From contig NZ_JAAZQK010000001.1 of the NCBI RefSeq assembly GCF_012275445.1, positions 367,198-431,197 on the forward strand: DNA of 64,000 nt, written 5' to 3'. The first letter of the stretch is position 1, and every line of letters starts with the position of its first letter. The translations under genes and the position numbers were made by a program. This DNA is from Rhizobacter sp. SG703. GTDB lineage: Bacteria > Pseudomonadota > Gammaproteobacteria > Burkholderiales > Burkholderiaceae_C. Under the pieces are notes generated by a model. That model saw only the letters and a program-made list of their open reading frames with translations, did no database searches and was not told the origin of the DNA. Shown here piece after piece: positions 17,154 through 26,698 of the stretch.

Positions 17154-18178
17154 GCAATCTTCTTTTCAAGGGCACGCAGACGTTCACGCAGGCCGTGCAG
17201 GTTGCGCAATGTCGCGGCGTTCTTTTCCCAGGACGCATTGTCGTCGATGGGGAACACGCCGCTGTAGGTGCCGGGCTGCAGGATCGAGCGCGTGACCACG
17301 CTCGCGGCCGAGATGTTGACGCGGTCGCCCAGCTTCAGGTGGCCGAGGATCATGCCGGCCCCGCCGATGGTGCAGTTGGCGCCGATCGTCGTGCTGCCGG
17401 CAATGCCGACGCAGCCGGCGATCGCGGTGTTGCGGCCGATGCGCACGTTGTGGCCGACCTGGATCTGGTTGTCGAGCTTGGCGCCGTCTTCGATGACGGT
17501 GTCGGCCAGCGCGCCGCGGTCGATGCAGGTGTTGGCGCCGATCTCGACGTCGTCGCCGATGCGCACGCCGCCGAGCTGTTCGATCTTCTCGTAGCGGCCC
17601 TGCGTCGGCGCGAAGCCGAAACCGTCGGCGCCGATCACCGCGCCGCTGTGCACGATGCCGCGCGCGCCGATGTGGCAGTCGCCCATCAGCGTGACGCGCG
17701 GCGCGAGGCGCGTGCCGGCACCGAGGCTGGCCCCGCGGCCGATCACGCAATGCGCCCCGACCACCACGCCCGGGCCGATGCGGGCACCGGCCTCGACCAG
17801 CACGAACGGCCCGATGCTGGCGCTCGGGTCGACCGCCGCGCCCGGGTCGACGACCGCGCTCGGGTGGATGCCGGCCGGCACCGGCGGTCGCGTGCGCGCC
17901 GCCCACCACTGCGTGAGCTTCGCGAAGGCCAGGTAGGGGTCGTCGCAGACCAGCGTGGCGCCGCGGGCGACCGCGGCGTCGCGCATCGCCGGCGAGACGA
18001 TCACGCAACCGGCGGCGGTGGCCGCGAGCTGCGAGGCGTAGCGGGGATTCGAGAGGAAGGAGATCGTGCCGGGCGTGGCGCCCTCGAGCGGGCCGATGCG
18101 GTCGATGCGCAGCGACGCGTTGCCGATCAGTTCGCCGCCGAGCTGCGCGGCGATGTCACCGAGTGGGACCTCATTCAC
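17150..18178 (-). CDS. lpxD: UDP-3-O-(3-hydroxyacyl)glucosamine N-acyltransferase
   Basis: LpxD adds the second (N-linked) hydroxyacyl chain to the lipid A precursor. At 342 residues it has the typical N-terminal uridine-binding domain (about 1-100), a left-handed beta helix of hexapeptide repeats, and a short C-terminal helix ([15 protein letters not shown]). The catalytic His is in [12 protein letters not shown] (about residue 243). It follows ompH by 3 bases and overlaps fabZ, consistent with one transcript. Confidence 0.96.
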   Translation of the reverse strand: MNEVPLGDIAAQLGGELIGNASLRIDRIGPLEGATPGTISFLSNPRYASQLAATAAGCVIVSPAMRDAAVARGATLVCDDPYLAFAKLTQWWAARTRPPVPAGIHPSAVVDPGAAVDPSASIGPFVLVEAGARIGPGVVVGAHCVIGRGASLGAGTRLAPRVTLMGDCHIGARGIVHSGAVIGADGFGFAPTQGRYEKIEQLGGVRIGDDVEIGANTCIDRGALADTVIEDGAKLDNQIQVGHNVRIGRNTAIAGCVGIAGSTTIGANCTIGGAGMILGHLKLGDRVNISAASVVTRSILQPGTYSGVFPIDDNASWEKNAATLRNLHGLRERLRALEKKIA

Positions 18179-18181
18179 GGA

Positions 18182-18709
18182 TCACTTGCCGCCTTGCTGG
18201 GCGTTCAGCGCCTTGATCACCTTGTCGGTGATGTCGATGCGCGGGCTGGCGAAGACGACGTCCTGCAGGATGATGTCGTATTTCTCGGTCTCGAAGATCT
18301 GCTTGATGACCTTGTTGGCGCGCTCGACCACCGCAGCCAGTTCCTCGTTCTTGCGCTGGTTCAGGTCTTCCTGGAACTCGCGGCGCTTGCGCTGGAATTC
18401 GCGGTCCTGGTCGAGCAGGTCGCGCTGGCGACGGCTCTTCTCGGATTCGGCCAGCGTCGGCTGGTCTTTCTCGAACTTGTCGCCGGCCGCCTTCAGCCGG
18501 TTGCCGATCTCGTTCAGGTCTTTCTCGCGTTTCGAGAACTCGGCTTCCAGCTTGGTCTGCGCCGCCTTGGCCGGCAGCGCGTCGCGCAGCACCTTGTCGG
18601 TGCTGACATAGCCGATCTTCAATTCCTGTGCTTGCACGCCCAGCGCAGCGGACGCCAGGGATGCGGCAGCCAGCAGGAGGCGCAGAGACTTCAAGGTGGA
18701 GCTATTCAT
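18182..18709 (-). CDS. skp: Periplasmic OMP chaperone Skp/OmpH
   Basis: Skp holds unfolded outer-membrane proteins in the periplasm and delivers them to the Bam complex. A signal peptide is visible (residues 1-28, cleavage after VQAQ or ALGVQA), followed by ELKIGYVSTDKVL and a long coiled-coil arm rich in Lys/Glu/Arg/Gln (about 50-130). It is 175 residues. The start codon overlaps the bamA stop by one base (TAATG). bamA-skp-lpxD-fabZ-lpxA-lpxB is a conserved envelope operon. Confidence 0.94.
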   Translation of the reverse strand: MNSSTLKSLRLLLAAASLASAALGVQAQELKIGYVSTDKVLRDALPAKAAQTKLEAEFSKREKDLNEIGNRLKAAGDKFEKDQPTLAESEKSRRQRDLLDQDREFQRKRREFQEDLNQRKNEELAAVVERANKVIKQIFETEKYDIILQDVVFASPRIDITDKVIKALNAQQGGK

Positions 18710-21033
18710 TAGAACGCGGTCCCGATCTGGAATTGCAAACGTTGAATTCTATCTGTTGACTTGTAGCGGATGGGCTCGCCGTAGCTGAGCTTCAGCGGAC
18801 CCACCGGCGACACCCAGCTCAGGCCGATGCCGGCCGAGGCCCGCATGCTGTCCCAGGTCGGCGTCTCGTTCTCGCCCCACACGTTGCCGGCATCGACATA
18901 GCCGAAGATGCGCAGCGTGCGGTCGTTGCCCGAGCCCGGCACCGGCAAGTACAGCTCGCTGTTGATGTTCACGCGCTTGGAACCGCCGCTGTACGAGCCG
19001 ACCACGTCGACCGGGCCGAGCGAGCCCTGGTCGAACGCGCGCACCGTGCCCAGGCCGCCGCCATAGAAGTTCTTGAAGATCGGGTAGCGTTGCCCGTTCA
19101 AGCCACGGCCCCAGCCCAGCTCGGAGTTGAACGCGAAGGTGTAGCGCTTGGTCAGCGGGATGTACAGCTGGTACTGCGTGTTGGTGCGGACGTAGCGGGT
19201 GTCGCCGGCCGCGCCCCACTCGACGTTGATGCGCTTGAAGCTGCCTTCGTTGGGCACCAGCGCACTGTCGCGCTGGTCGCGCGACCAGCCGATGGTCAGC
19301 GGCACCGAGGTGCTCGCGTCGCCGTAGCGCAGCCGGTACAGGAAGTAGTTGTTCGGCAATGCGCTCGCGCCGCGGATCTCGGTGCGCTCGATGCCGATGC
19401 CGAAGAACACCGTGTCGTACTCGCTGAACGGCACGCCGAAACGCACCGAGGCGCCGGGCGTCACCAGCTGGTATTCCTCGCCCTGGCTGTTCAACGGCTT
19501 GACGGTGCGGTAGTACACGTCGAGCGCGCGCGAGATGCCGTCGATCGTGAAGTACGGGTCGACCGCGCTGACGTCGAGCGTGCGGCTCGAACGGCTGGTG
19601 TTCAGCTCGATGCCCAGGTAGTTGCCCGAGCCGAACACGTTGTCCTGGCGGATCGACGCGTTCAGCGCCAGCTTGTCGGCACTCGAGAAGCCCGCGCCGA
19701 CGATCAGGTTGCCGGTCGGCTTTTCCTTCACGGTCAGCGTCAGGTCGACCTGGTCCTGCGAGCCCGGCACTTCGTTGGTCTCGACGTTGACCTCGCTGAA
19801 GTAGCCCAGGCGGTCGACGCGGTCGCGCGACAGCTTGATGCGGCGGCCGTCGTACCACGACGATTCGAACTGGCGGAACTCGCGGCGCACCACCTCGTCG
19901 CGGGTGCGGCTGTTGCCGGCCACGTTGACGCGGCGCACGTACACGCGGCGCTGCGGGTCGCCGACCAGCGTCAGCACGACCTGGCCGGTGGCACGGTCGA
20001 TGTCGGTGCGCGGCTCGACCCGCGCGAACGCATAGCCGAAGCTGCCGAAGCGATCGGTGAAGGCCTTGGTCGTCTCGGCGACCGCCTCGGCGCGGTACGG
20101 CTCGCCCGGCTTCACCTTGACGAGCGTCTTGAAGTCTTCTTCCTTGCCGAGGTACTCGCCCTCGAGCTTGACCGCCGTCACGGTGTAGGGCTGGCCTTCC
20201 TTGATGTTGACGGTGATCGTGATGTCCTGCTTGTCGGCCGAGATCGCGACCTGCGTCGACTCGACCTGGAACTCCAGGTAGCCGCGGTTCAGGTAGTACG
20301 AGCGCAGCGTCTCGAGGTCGGCCGTCAGCTTGGCGCGCGAGTAGCGGTCGGCCTTGGTGTACCAGCTCAGCCAGCCGCCGTCGTTCAGGTCGAACAGCCC
20401 GAGCAGGGTGCTTTCGGAGAAGGCGTGGCTGCCCAGGATGCGGATCTCGCTGATGCGCGCTGCCGAGCCTTCGGTGACCGTGAAGGTCACGTTGACGCGG
20501 TTGCGCTCCTGCGGGGTCACGGTCGTCACGACCTCGGCGCCGTACAGGCTGCGCGTCAGGTACTGGCGCTTGAGTTCCTGCTCGGCGCGGTCGGCCAGCG
20601 CCTTGTCGAACGGCAGGCCTTCGCCGATGCCGAAGTCCTTCAGCGACTTGGTCAGCGTGTCCTTGTCGAATTCCTTCAGGCCGACGAAGTCGATGTTCGC
20701 GATGACCGAGCGTTCTTCGACGATCACGACGACGACGTTGCCGTCGATTTCGATGCGCACGTCCTTGAACAGGCCGGTGGCGAACAGCGCGCGCAGTGCG
20801 GCCGCGCCCTTCTCGTCGTTGTAGGTGTCGCCGATGCGGAACGGCAGCGATGCGAACACCGTGCCGGCGTCCGACCGTTGCAGGCCCTCGACGCGGATGT
20901 CCTTCAGCTCGAAGGGGGTCACCGCCCAGGCCGATCCTGCATGCAATGCCGCCGCCAGCGCGATGCTGAGGACAGTGGGACGCAGGGAACGGGGGTGGAC
21001 GGGGGGGAACTGCAGAACGAGGGGATTGCGCAT
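18709..21033 (-). CDS. bamA: Outer membrane protein assembly factor BamA
   Basis: BamA is the central barrel of the Bam complex, folding and inserting outer-membrane proteins. ATG at 21033 (MRNPLVLQF) opens a signal peptide ending near AGSAWA; the longer frame upstream is unlikely because it overlaps the end of rseP. The protein is 774 residues. Five POTRA domains span roughly 30-425 (first: FELKDIRVEGLQRSDAGTVF), then a 16-strand barrel with VGPLKLSYGEP and a C-terminal Phe (QFQIGTAF) typical of outer-membrane barrels. bamD and bamB are elsewhere in the window. Confidence 0.97.
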   Translation of the reverse strand: MRNPLVLQFPPVHPRSLRPTVLSIALAAALHAGSAWAVTPFELKDIRVEGLQRSDAGTVFASLPFRIGDTYNDEKGAAALRALFATGLFKDVRIEIDGNVVVVIVEERSVIANIDFVGLKEFDKDTLTKSLKDFGIGEGLPFDKALADRAEQELKRQYLTRSLYGAEVVTTVTPQERNRVNVTFTVTEGSAARISEIRILGSHAFSESTLLGLFDLNDGGWLSWYTKADRYSRAKLTADLETLRSYYLNRGYLEFQVESTQVAISADKQDITITVNIKEGQPYTVTAVKLEGEYLGKEEDFKTLVKVKPGEPYRAEAVAETTKAFTDRFGSFGYAFARVEPRTDIDRATGQVVLTLVGDPQRRVYVRRVNVAGNSRTRDEVVRREFRQFESSWYDGRRIKLSRDRVDRLGYFSEVNVETNEVPGSQDQVDLTLTVKEKPTGNLIVGAGFSSADKLALNASIRQDNVFGSGNYLGIELNTSRSSRTLDVSAVDPYFTIDGISRALDVYYRTVKPLNSQGEEYQLVTPGASVRFGVPFSEYDTVFFGIGIERTEIRGASALPNNYFLYRLRYGDASTSVPLTIGWSRDQRDSALVPNEGSFKRINVEWGAAGDTRYVRTNTQYQLYIPLTKRYTFAFNSELGWGRGLNGQRYPIFKNFYGGGLGTVRAFDQGSLGPVDVVGSYSGGSKRVNINSELYLPVPGSGNDRTLRIFGYVDAGNVWGENETPTWDSMRASAGIGLSWVSPVGPLKLSYGEPIRYKSTDRIQRLQFQIGTAF

Positions 21034-21040
21034 GCGGTGA

Positions 21041-22414
21041 TCAGTGCAGGCCCAGTTGCCGGGCCACATCGTTGTAGAGAGCGAGCGACATCATCAAGAG
21101 CATGATCGCCACCCCGCCCCGCTGCAGCCGCTCAAGCCACACGTCCGAGAGAGGCCGCCCCGTCACCGCTTCGAAAAGATAATACATCAGGTGCCCCCCG
21201 TCGAGGATCGGTAGCGGCAGCAGGTTCAGCACGCCGAGGCTCACGCTGACGGCCGCGATGAACGCGAGGAAGTAGGCCGGGCCGAGCAGCATCGACTTGC
21301 CGGCGTAGTCGGCGATCGTGATGGGGCCGCTCAGGTTCTTGATCGAGGCCTGGCCGATCAGCATGCGGCCGAGCATCTTCAAGGTCAGCGCCGACGAGTC
21401 CCAGGTGCGCTGCACGGCCTGTGTCATGCCGCCCCACACACCGTAGCGAACCGTCACCATCTCGTAGGACGCCGCGATGCCGGCGCCGATGCGGCCGACG
21501 CGCTGGCCGCCGTCCATCTCGACGGCCGGGCGCACCGTGAGGTCGATCACCTGGTTGCCGCGCTGCACCCGCCACGGCACCGCCACCGATTCGCCGTCGG
21601 CGCCATTCGCGCGGATCATCAGCAGCATGCGGTTCGCGTCGGGCACCGGCTCGCCGTCGATCGCGAGCACGCGGTCGCCGCTGCGCAGGCCGGCGCGATC
21701 CCCGGCCCCGCCCGGCGTCATCTTCCCGAGCACCGCAGCGCTGAGCGGCGCGACGCCGATGCGCGCCATCGTCTCCGGCGTCACGTCGTAGGTGTCGAGC
21801 GTGTCGACATCGAGCGTCACTGCGTGCGCGCCGTGCCCGCGCGAATCGGCCACCCGCAACTGCAGCTTCTCGGTGCGCAGCAAGGCCTGCGTGAGCTGCC
21901 AGTTCAGGTCGTTCATCGACTGCACGTCGTCCCAGTCGTTGCCGTCCCGGGAGATCGCCGACACGGTGTCGCCGGCGCGCAGCCCGGCCCGTTCGGCCAG
22001 GCTGCCGGCCGGCGGCGTCGCGAGCACGGCGCGGGGTTCCTCGACGCCGACCCAGTGGGCCGCCGAATAGAACAGCACCGCGAGCAGCAGGTTGGCAATC
22101 GGCCCGGCCGCGACCACCGCGGCGCGCTGCCACAGCGGCTTGCGGTTGAAGGCCTGCGACAGCTCGCCCGGCGCCACCGGGCCTTCGCGCTCGTCGAGCA
22201 TCTTCACGTAGCCGCCCAGCGGCAGCATCGACAGCACGAACTCGGTGCTGTCGGGCGTCGCCTGGCGGCGCCACAGCACCCGGCCGAAGCCGATCGAGAA
22301 GCGCAGCACCTTGACGCCGCAGGCGCGTGCCACGCGGTAGTGGCCGTACTCGTGGATGACGATCAGGATCCCGAGCGTCACGACGAAACCGATGACCTTC
22401 GCGGCGAGGATCAT
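21041..22414 (-). CDS. rseP: Site-2 zinc protease RseP
   Basis: An intramembrane metalloprotease that completes cleavage of the anti-sigma-E factor in the envelope stress response and removes leftover signal peptides. It is 457 residues. The zinc motif HEYGH is at residues 21-25 in the first membrane helix, with the third ligand in LPLPILDGGHL (about 405). Two periplasmic PDZ domains occupy roughly 115-200 and 215-300. The start overlaps the dxr stop by 4 bases; the start of bamA follows its stop by 7 bases. Confidence 0.96.
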   Translation of the reverse strand: MILAAKVIGFVVTLGILIVIHEYGHYRVARACGVKVLRFSIGFGRVLWRRQATPDSTEFVLSMLPLGGYVKMLDEREGPVAPGELSQAFNRKPLWQRAAVVAAGPIANLLLAVLFYSAAHWVGVEEPRAVLATPPAGSLAERAGLRAGDTVSAISRDGNDWDDVQSMNDLNWQLTQALLRTEKLQLRVADSRGHGAHAVTLDVDTLDTYDVTPETMARIGVAPLSAAVLGKMTPGGAGDRAGLRSGDRVLAIDGEPVPDANRMLLMIRANGADGESVAVPWRVQRGNQVIDLTVRPAVEMDGGQRVGRIGAGIAASYEMVTVRYGVWGGMTQAVQRTWDSSALTLKMLGRMLIGQASIKNLSGPITIADYAGKSMLLGPAYFLAFIAAVSVSLGVLNLLPLPILDGGHLMYYLFEAVTGRPLSDVWLERLQRGGVAIMLLMMSLALYNDVARQLGLH

Positions 22415-23613
22415 GCGCCCATCCTCGCCACGGCGGCGCAGGCGACGCGTCGCGCCTCGGCGTCGAGCGCGATCAATCCGTCGAGGGAGCGGCAGGCATC
22501 GCGTTCAGGGGTCATGGCGTCGAGGGTGCTGACATTGACGCTGTGAATCTGATCGAAGCGGATGGTTCCTGCCAGAAACGATGCGACACCGATCTCGTTG
22601 GCCGCGTTGAGGATCGCGGTGCTGCCCTCGGGCCCGCGAAGCGTGTCCCATGCGAGTTTCAGGCCAGGGTAGCGCACGAAATCGGCCTCTTCGAAACTGA
22701 GCGCCGACATCTTCAGGAAATCGAGCTGCGACGCGCCCGACTCGACGCGCTCGGGGAACGACAGGCTGTAGGCGATCGGCACCCGCATGTCGGGCGTGCC
22801 GAGCTGGGCCAGAACCGAGTTGTCGCGCAGCACCACCATCGAATGGATGACGCTCTGCGGGTGCAGCACGACGCGGATCTGCTGCGGCGCGAGGTCGAAC
22901 AGCCAGCGAGCCTCGATGACCTCGAGCGCCTTGTTCATCATCGTCGCCGAGTCGACCGAGATCTTGCGGCCCATCACCCAGTTGGGATGCGCGCAGGCCT
23001 GGTCGGGCGTGACGTCGCGCAGCGTCGCCGGGTCGCGGGTGCGGAACGGGCCGCCCGAGGCAGTGAGCAGCAGGTGGTCGATGCGCGCCGGCCAGGTGCT
23101 GCGGTCTTCGGGCAGGCACTGGAAGATCGCCGAATGCTCGCTGTCGACCGGCAGCAGCGTCGCGCCGCCGGCCCGCACCGCGTCCATGAAGAACGCGCCG
23201 CCGACGACCAGCGCCTCCTTGTTGGCCAGCAGCAGCCGCTTGCCGGCGCGTGCCGCGGCCAGGCACGACGGCAGCCCGGCGGCGCCGACGATCGCCGCCA
23301 TCACGCTGTCGACCTCGGGGTGGGCGGCGATCTCGTCCAGCGCAGCCGCGCCCTCGAGCACCTCGGTGGCAGCGCCGGCCCCGTGCAGCGCGGCGCGCAG
23401 GCGCTTCGCATGCGTGGCATCGGTCATCACCGCGAAGCGCGGCTTCCACTGCAGGCACTGCGCGAGCAGCTCGTCGCTGCGGCTGTGTGCCGACAGCGCG
23501 AACACCTCGAAGCGACCGGGGTGGCGCGCCAGCACGTCGAGCGTGCTGGTGCCGATGCTGCCGGTGGAGCCGAGGATGCACACCCGCTGGCGGGGAGACG
23601 AGACTTCTGACAT
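22411..23613 (-). CDS. dxr: 1-deoxy-D-xylulose 5-phosphate reductoisomerase
   Basis: Dxr (IspC) makes 2-C-methyl-D-erythritol 4-phosphate, the committed step of the non-mevalonate isoprenoid pathway; IspG from the same pathway is encoded at 47645-48982. ATG at 23613 (MSEVSSPRQRVCILGSTGSIGTSTLDV) gives 400 residues and places the NADPH-binding GSTGSIG near the start. Active-site motifs include LLANKEALV, PVDSEHSAIFQ and the MGRKISVDSATMMNK substrate loop. It is followed by rseP with a 4-base overlap. Confidence 0.96.
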   Translation of the reverse strand: MSEVSSPRQRVCILGSTGSIGTSTLDVLARHPGRFEVFALSAHSRSDELLAQCLQWKPRFAVMTDATHAKRLRAALHGAGAATEVLEGAAALDEIAAHPEVDSVMAAIVGAAGLPSCLAAARAGKRLLLANKEALVVGGAFFMDAVRAGGATLLPVDSEHSAIFQCLPEDRSTWPARIDHLLLTASGGPFRTRDPATLRDVTPDQACAHPNWVMGRKISVDSATMMNKALEVIEARWLFDLAPQQIRVVLHPQSVIHSMVVLRDNSVLAQLGTPDMRVPIAYSLSFPERVESGASQLDFLKMSALSFEEADFVRYPGLKLAWDTLRGPEGSTAILNAANEIGVASFLAGTIRFDQIHSVNVSTLDAMTPERDACRSLDGLIALDAEARRVACAAVARMGA

Positions 23614-23683
23614 CGGTGGGCCTGGCTGGAAAGGGTGACGTGGCGCCGGGAGTGCGGCCGAGGCGGGCTGCTGGTGCGGGCAG

Positions 23684-24520
23684 CTACAGCGAGCTGAGCG
23701 CCATCGCGATCGGGAACACCGGCAGCAGCGCGTCGACGCGGTCGAGCACGCCGCCATGGCCCGGCAACAGGCCGCTGCTGTCCTTCGCGCCGGCCGCGCG
23801 CTTGACCAGCGACTCGACCAGGTCGCCGACCACGCTCATCGCGGACAGGAACACCAGCGACAGCACCAGGCCGATGACGCCGAAGCGCTGCAGCAGCAGC
23901 GTGTAGAGGCTGGCCGAATCGGGCTGGATCGAGCGGTCGAGCGCAATCCACGCGCCGGCCAGCACCAGCACGCCGAGCATGCCGCTCCAGACGCCTTCCC
24001 AGCTCTTGCCGGGGCTGATGGCCAGAGCGAGCTTGCGGCGGCCGAAGGCCTTGCCACCGAAATAGGCGGCGATGTCGGCGGCCCACACCAGGCACAGCAC
24101 CGACAGCAGGTAGTTGACACCGCTGGTCCTGGCACTCGCGAGTGCGAGCCACGCGGTCCACAGCGCGGCGAAGCCCAGGACCCAGCGGGCCACGGCCGGC
24201 AATTGCGGCCAGGCCGACGGTCCGACCCGCAGCGCCAGCGCGCCGCCCAGCACCCACACCGCGAACGCCAGCCACCAGGCCGGGCTCGCCCCCGGGTGCA
24301 CCCAGCCGGCCGCCATCGCACCGGCACAGGCGGCGGCCAGCAGCACGCCGAAGCCGATCGCAAGCGCCGACCCGGCCGCATTCAGGCGCGCCCATTCCCA
24401 GCCGGCCGCGCCGATCATCAGCAGCGTGACCAGCGCGAACGGCCAAGCCATCGGCGCGAACATCGCCGGCAGCAGGATGATCAACAGCACGACGGCCGTG
24501 ATGACGCGTTGCTTCAGCAC
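23684..24520 (-). CDS. cdsA: Phosphatidate cytidylyltransferase
   Basis: CdsA makes CDP-diacylglycerol, the branch point for all membrane phospholipids. It is a 278-residue inner-membrane protein with about eight hydrophobic helices. The C-terminal signature SVVGDLVESLVKRAAGAKDS (about residues 225-244), followed by GHGGVLDRVDAL, carries the acidic metal-binding residues. It begins 2 bases after the uppS stop. Confidence 0.94.
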   Translation of the reverse strand: MLKQRVITAVVLLIILLPAMFAPMAWPFALVTLLMIGAAGWEWARLNAAGSALAIGFGVLLAAACAGAMAAGWVHPGASPAWWLAFAVWVLGGALALRVGPSAWPQLPAVARWVLGFAALWTAWLALASARTSGVNYLLSVLCLVWAADIAAYFGGKAFGRRKLALAISPGKSWEGVWSGMLGVLVLAGAWIALDRSIQPDSASLYTLLLQRFGVIGLVLSLVFLSAMSVVGDLVESLVKRAAGAKDSSGLLPGHGGVLDRVDALLPVFPIAMALSSL

Positions 24521-24522
24521 GC

Positions 24523-25305
24523 TCAGGCCCCGGCCTCGGCGGCCACGTCGGCGCTATTCACGCGGCCGAAGCGGCGGTCGCGGCTCGCGTAGTCGGCCAG
24601 CGCGGCATCGAGTTGCGCGACGCCGAACTCCGGCCACAGGCAGTCGCTGAACACCAGCTCGGAGTACGCCACCTGCCACAGCAGGAAGTTGCTGATGCGC
24701 ACCTCGCCGCCGGTGCGGATGAACAGGTCGGGATCGGGCGCGAAATTCATCGCCATGTAGCTGCCGAGCTTCGCTTCGTCGAGCTCGGTCGCCGGCACGC
24801 CGTCCGCGATGGCCTGCTGGCAGGCCTGCACGATGTCCCAGCGGCCGCCGTAGTTGAACGCGACCGACAGCGTGATGCGCCGGTTGTCGGCGGTGGTGCG
24901 CTCGGCCTCGTCCCAGGCGGCACGCACCTTGTCGGACACCTGCGAGCGGTCGCCGACGATGCGGATGCGCACGCCCTCGCCCGCCAGCTTGGCCAGGTAC
25001 TTCGACACCGCGACCAGCACCAGGCTCATCAGCCCCGACACCTCCTCGGTCGGGCGCTTCCAGTTCTCGGACGAAAACGCGAACACGGTGAGGTACTCGA
25101 TGCCGCGGTCGGCGCAGGCCTCGACGGTGCGCACCAGCGCATCGACGCCCTGCTTGTGGCCGAAGAAGCGCGGCATCAGCCGCTTCTTGGCCCAGCGGCC
25201 GTTGCCGTCCATCACGATCGCGACGTGACGCGGGACGCGGGGAGCGGCTTCCACGGCAGGCGCTCGGGAGAAGAGGGAAGAAACGATGCTGGTGTTCATG
25301 GCCAC
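24523..25305 (-). CDS. uppS: Undecaprenyl diphosphate synthase
   Basis: A cis-prenyltransferase that extends farnesyl diphosphate with eight isopentenyl units to give the C55 carrier lipid for peptidoglycan and O-antigen. The signature HVAIVMDGNGRWAKKR holds the catalytic Asp (about residues 27-42), and the C-terminal DLFIRTGGEVRISNFLLWQ and the SE(L/V)VF region are present. It is 260 residues with a roughly 20-residue N-terminal extension; ATG codons at 25305 and 25299 are both possible. It lies 4 bases after frr. Confidence 0.95.
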   Translation of the reverse strand: MAMNTSIVSSLFSRAPAVEAAPRVPRHVAIVMDGNGRWAKKRLMPRFFGHKQGVDALVRTVEACADRGIEYLTVFAFSSENWKRPTEEVSGLMSLVLVAVSKYLAKLAGEGVRIRIVGDRSQVSDKVRAAWDEAERTTADNRRITLSVAFNYGGRWDIVQACQQAIADGVPATELDEAKLGSYMAMNFAPDPDLFIRTGGEVRISNFLLWQVAYSELVFSDCLWPEFGVAQLDAALADYASRDRRFGRVNSADVAAEAGA

Positions 25306-25309
25306 GTCG

Positions 25310-25870
25310 TCAGACGGCCATGATCTCCGCTTCTTTGGCGGCGATCAGCCGATCGATCTCGGCGATCGTGCGGTCGGTCAGCTTCTGCACCTCGTCGAGC
25401 GAGCGGCGCTCGTCGTCTTCGGTGATCTCCTTGTCCTTCAGCAGCTTCTTCGCGTGTTCGTTGGCATCGCGGCGCAGGTTGCGGGTCGCGATCTTGGCGT
25501 CTTCACCGGCGTTGCGCACGACCTTGGTCAGGTCGCGGCGGCGCTCTTCGGTCAGCGCGGGCATCGGCACGCGCAGCAGGTCGCCCTGCGACGACGGGTT
25601 CAGCCCCAGGTCGGATTCGCGGATGGCCTTCTCGATCTTCGCGCCCATGCCCTTTTCCCAGGGCTGCACGGTGATCGTGCGCGCGTCGAGCAGGGTCACG
25701 TTGGCGACCTGGCTGATCGGCAGCATCGAACCGTAGTAGTCGACCTGCACCTGGTCGAGCAGGCCGGGGTGGGCCCGGCCGGTGCGGATCTTCTGCAGTT
25801 CACCCTTGAACGATTCGATCGTCCGGCCCATCTTCTGCTCGGCCGTCTTCTTGATGTCGGCGATGCTCAT
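25310..25870 (-). CDS. frr: Ribosome recycling factor
   Basis: RRF, with EF-G, splits the post-termination ribosome. The 186-residue protein has the family start [20 protein letters not shown], the two-stranded hinge and the three-helix bundle with the conserved [17 protein letters not shown]. It lies between pyrH and uppS, separated from pyrH by 18 bases that contain its ribosome-binding site. Confidence 0.97.
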   Translation of the reverse strand: MSIADIKKTAEQKMGRTIESFKGELQKIRTGRAHPGLLDQVQVDYYGSMLPISQVANVTLLDARTITVQPWEKGMGAKIEKAIRESDLGLNPSSQGDLLRVPMPALTEERRRDLTKVVRNAGEDAKIATRNLRRDANEHAKKLLKDKEITEDDERRSLDEVQKLTDRTIAEIDRLIAAKEAEIMAV

Positions 25871-25888
25871 GTCGATTTCCTCACACGC

Positions 25889-26599
25889 TCACACGTGGAC
25901 GAGGGTGCCCTCGTCCTCACCCATCACCACCCGCTTCAGCGCGCCGGCCTTGAAGATGCTGAACACCTTGATCGGCAACTTCTGGTCGCGGCACAGCGCG
26001 AAGGCCGTGGCATCCAGCACCTGCAGGTTGCGGGTGATGGCCTCATCGAAACTGATCTGACTGTAGCGCGTTGCGCTCGGGTCCTTCTTGGGGTCGGCAC
26101 TGTAGACGCCGTCGACCTTGGTCGCCTTCAGCACGATCTCGGCGCCCATCTCGGCACCGCGCAGCGCAGCGGCCGTGTCGGTCGTGAAGAACGGGTTGCC
26201 GGTGCCGGCCGCGAAGATCACGACCTTGCCTTCCTCGAGGTACTGCAGCGCCTTCGGCCGCACGTACGGCTCGACGACCTGCTCGATGCTGATGGCCGAC
26301 ATCACGCGCGCGGTCATGCCTTCCTGGCGCATCGTGTCGGCCAGCGCCAGCGAGTTCATCACGGTGGCCAGCATGCCCATGTAGTCGGCGGTCGCACGGT
26401 CCATGCCGACCGAGCCGCCGGCCACGCCGCGGAAGATGTTGCCGCCGCCGATCACGACGGCGACCTCGCAGCCGAGCTGCGTCACCTCTTGCACCTCGCG
26501 CACCATGCGGACGATGGTGGCTCGGTTGATCCCGTAGGCGTCGTCGCCCATCAGGGCCTCGCCCGAGAGCTTGAGCAGGATGCGCTTGTACGCCGGCAT
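25889..26599 (-). CDS. pyrH: UMP kinase
   Basis: PyrH phosphorylates UMP to UDP and is the hexameric bacterial amino-acid-kinase-fold enzyme. ATG at 26599 ([18 protein letters not shown]) gives 236 residues and matches the family start; an upstream in-frame ATG lacks similarity. Motifs include [18 protein letters not shown] and the nucleotide-binding [16 protein letters not shown]. It follows tsf by 99 bases, a gap that contains a GC-rich hairpin. Confidence 0.96.
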   Translation of the reverse strand: MPAYKRILLKLSGEALMGDDAYGINRATIVRMVREVQEVTQLGCEVAVVIGGGNIFRGVAGGSVGMDRATADYMGMLATVMNSLALADTMRQEGMTARVMSAISIEQVVEPYVRPKALQYLEEGKVVIFAAGTGNPFFTTDTAAALRGAEMGAEIVLKATKVDGVYSADPKKDPSATRYSQISFDEAITRNLQVLDATAFALCRDQKLPIKVFSIFKAGALKRVVMGEDEGTLVHV

Positions 26600-26651
26600 G
26601 CGATTTTCTCCCCGTGTTGCCCAGGCCTTGCGGCGCTGAAGTCTAACCACC

Positions 26652-26682
26652 GCGGCGGGAGGCCTCGTGAGCCCCCTGCCGC
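26652..26682 (-). other. GC-rich hairpin between tsf and pyrH
   Basis: An imperfect 12-bp stem (GCGGCGGGAGGC pairing with GCCCCCTGCCGC) around a 7-base loop, 16 bases after the tsf stop. There is no T-run on the minus strand, so it is not a standard terminator. It could be an mRNA end-protecting or attenuating structure. Confidence 0.35.
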
Positions 26683-26698
26683 GTCATGCACCAGCCGT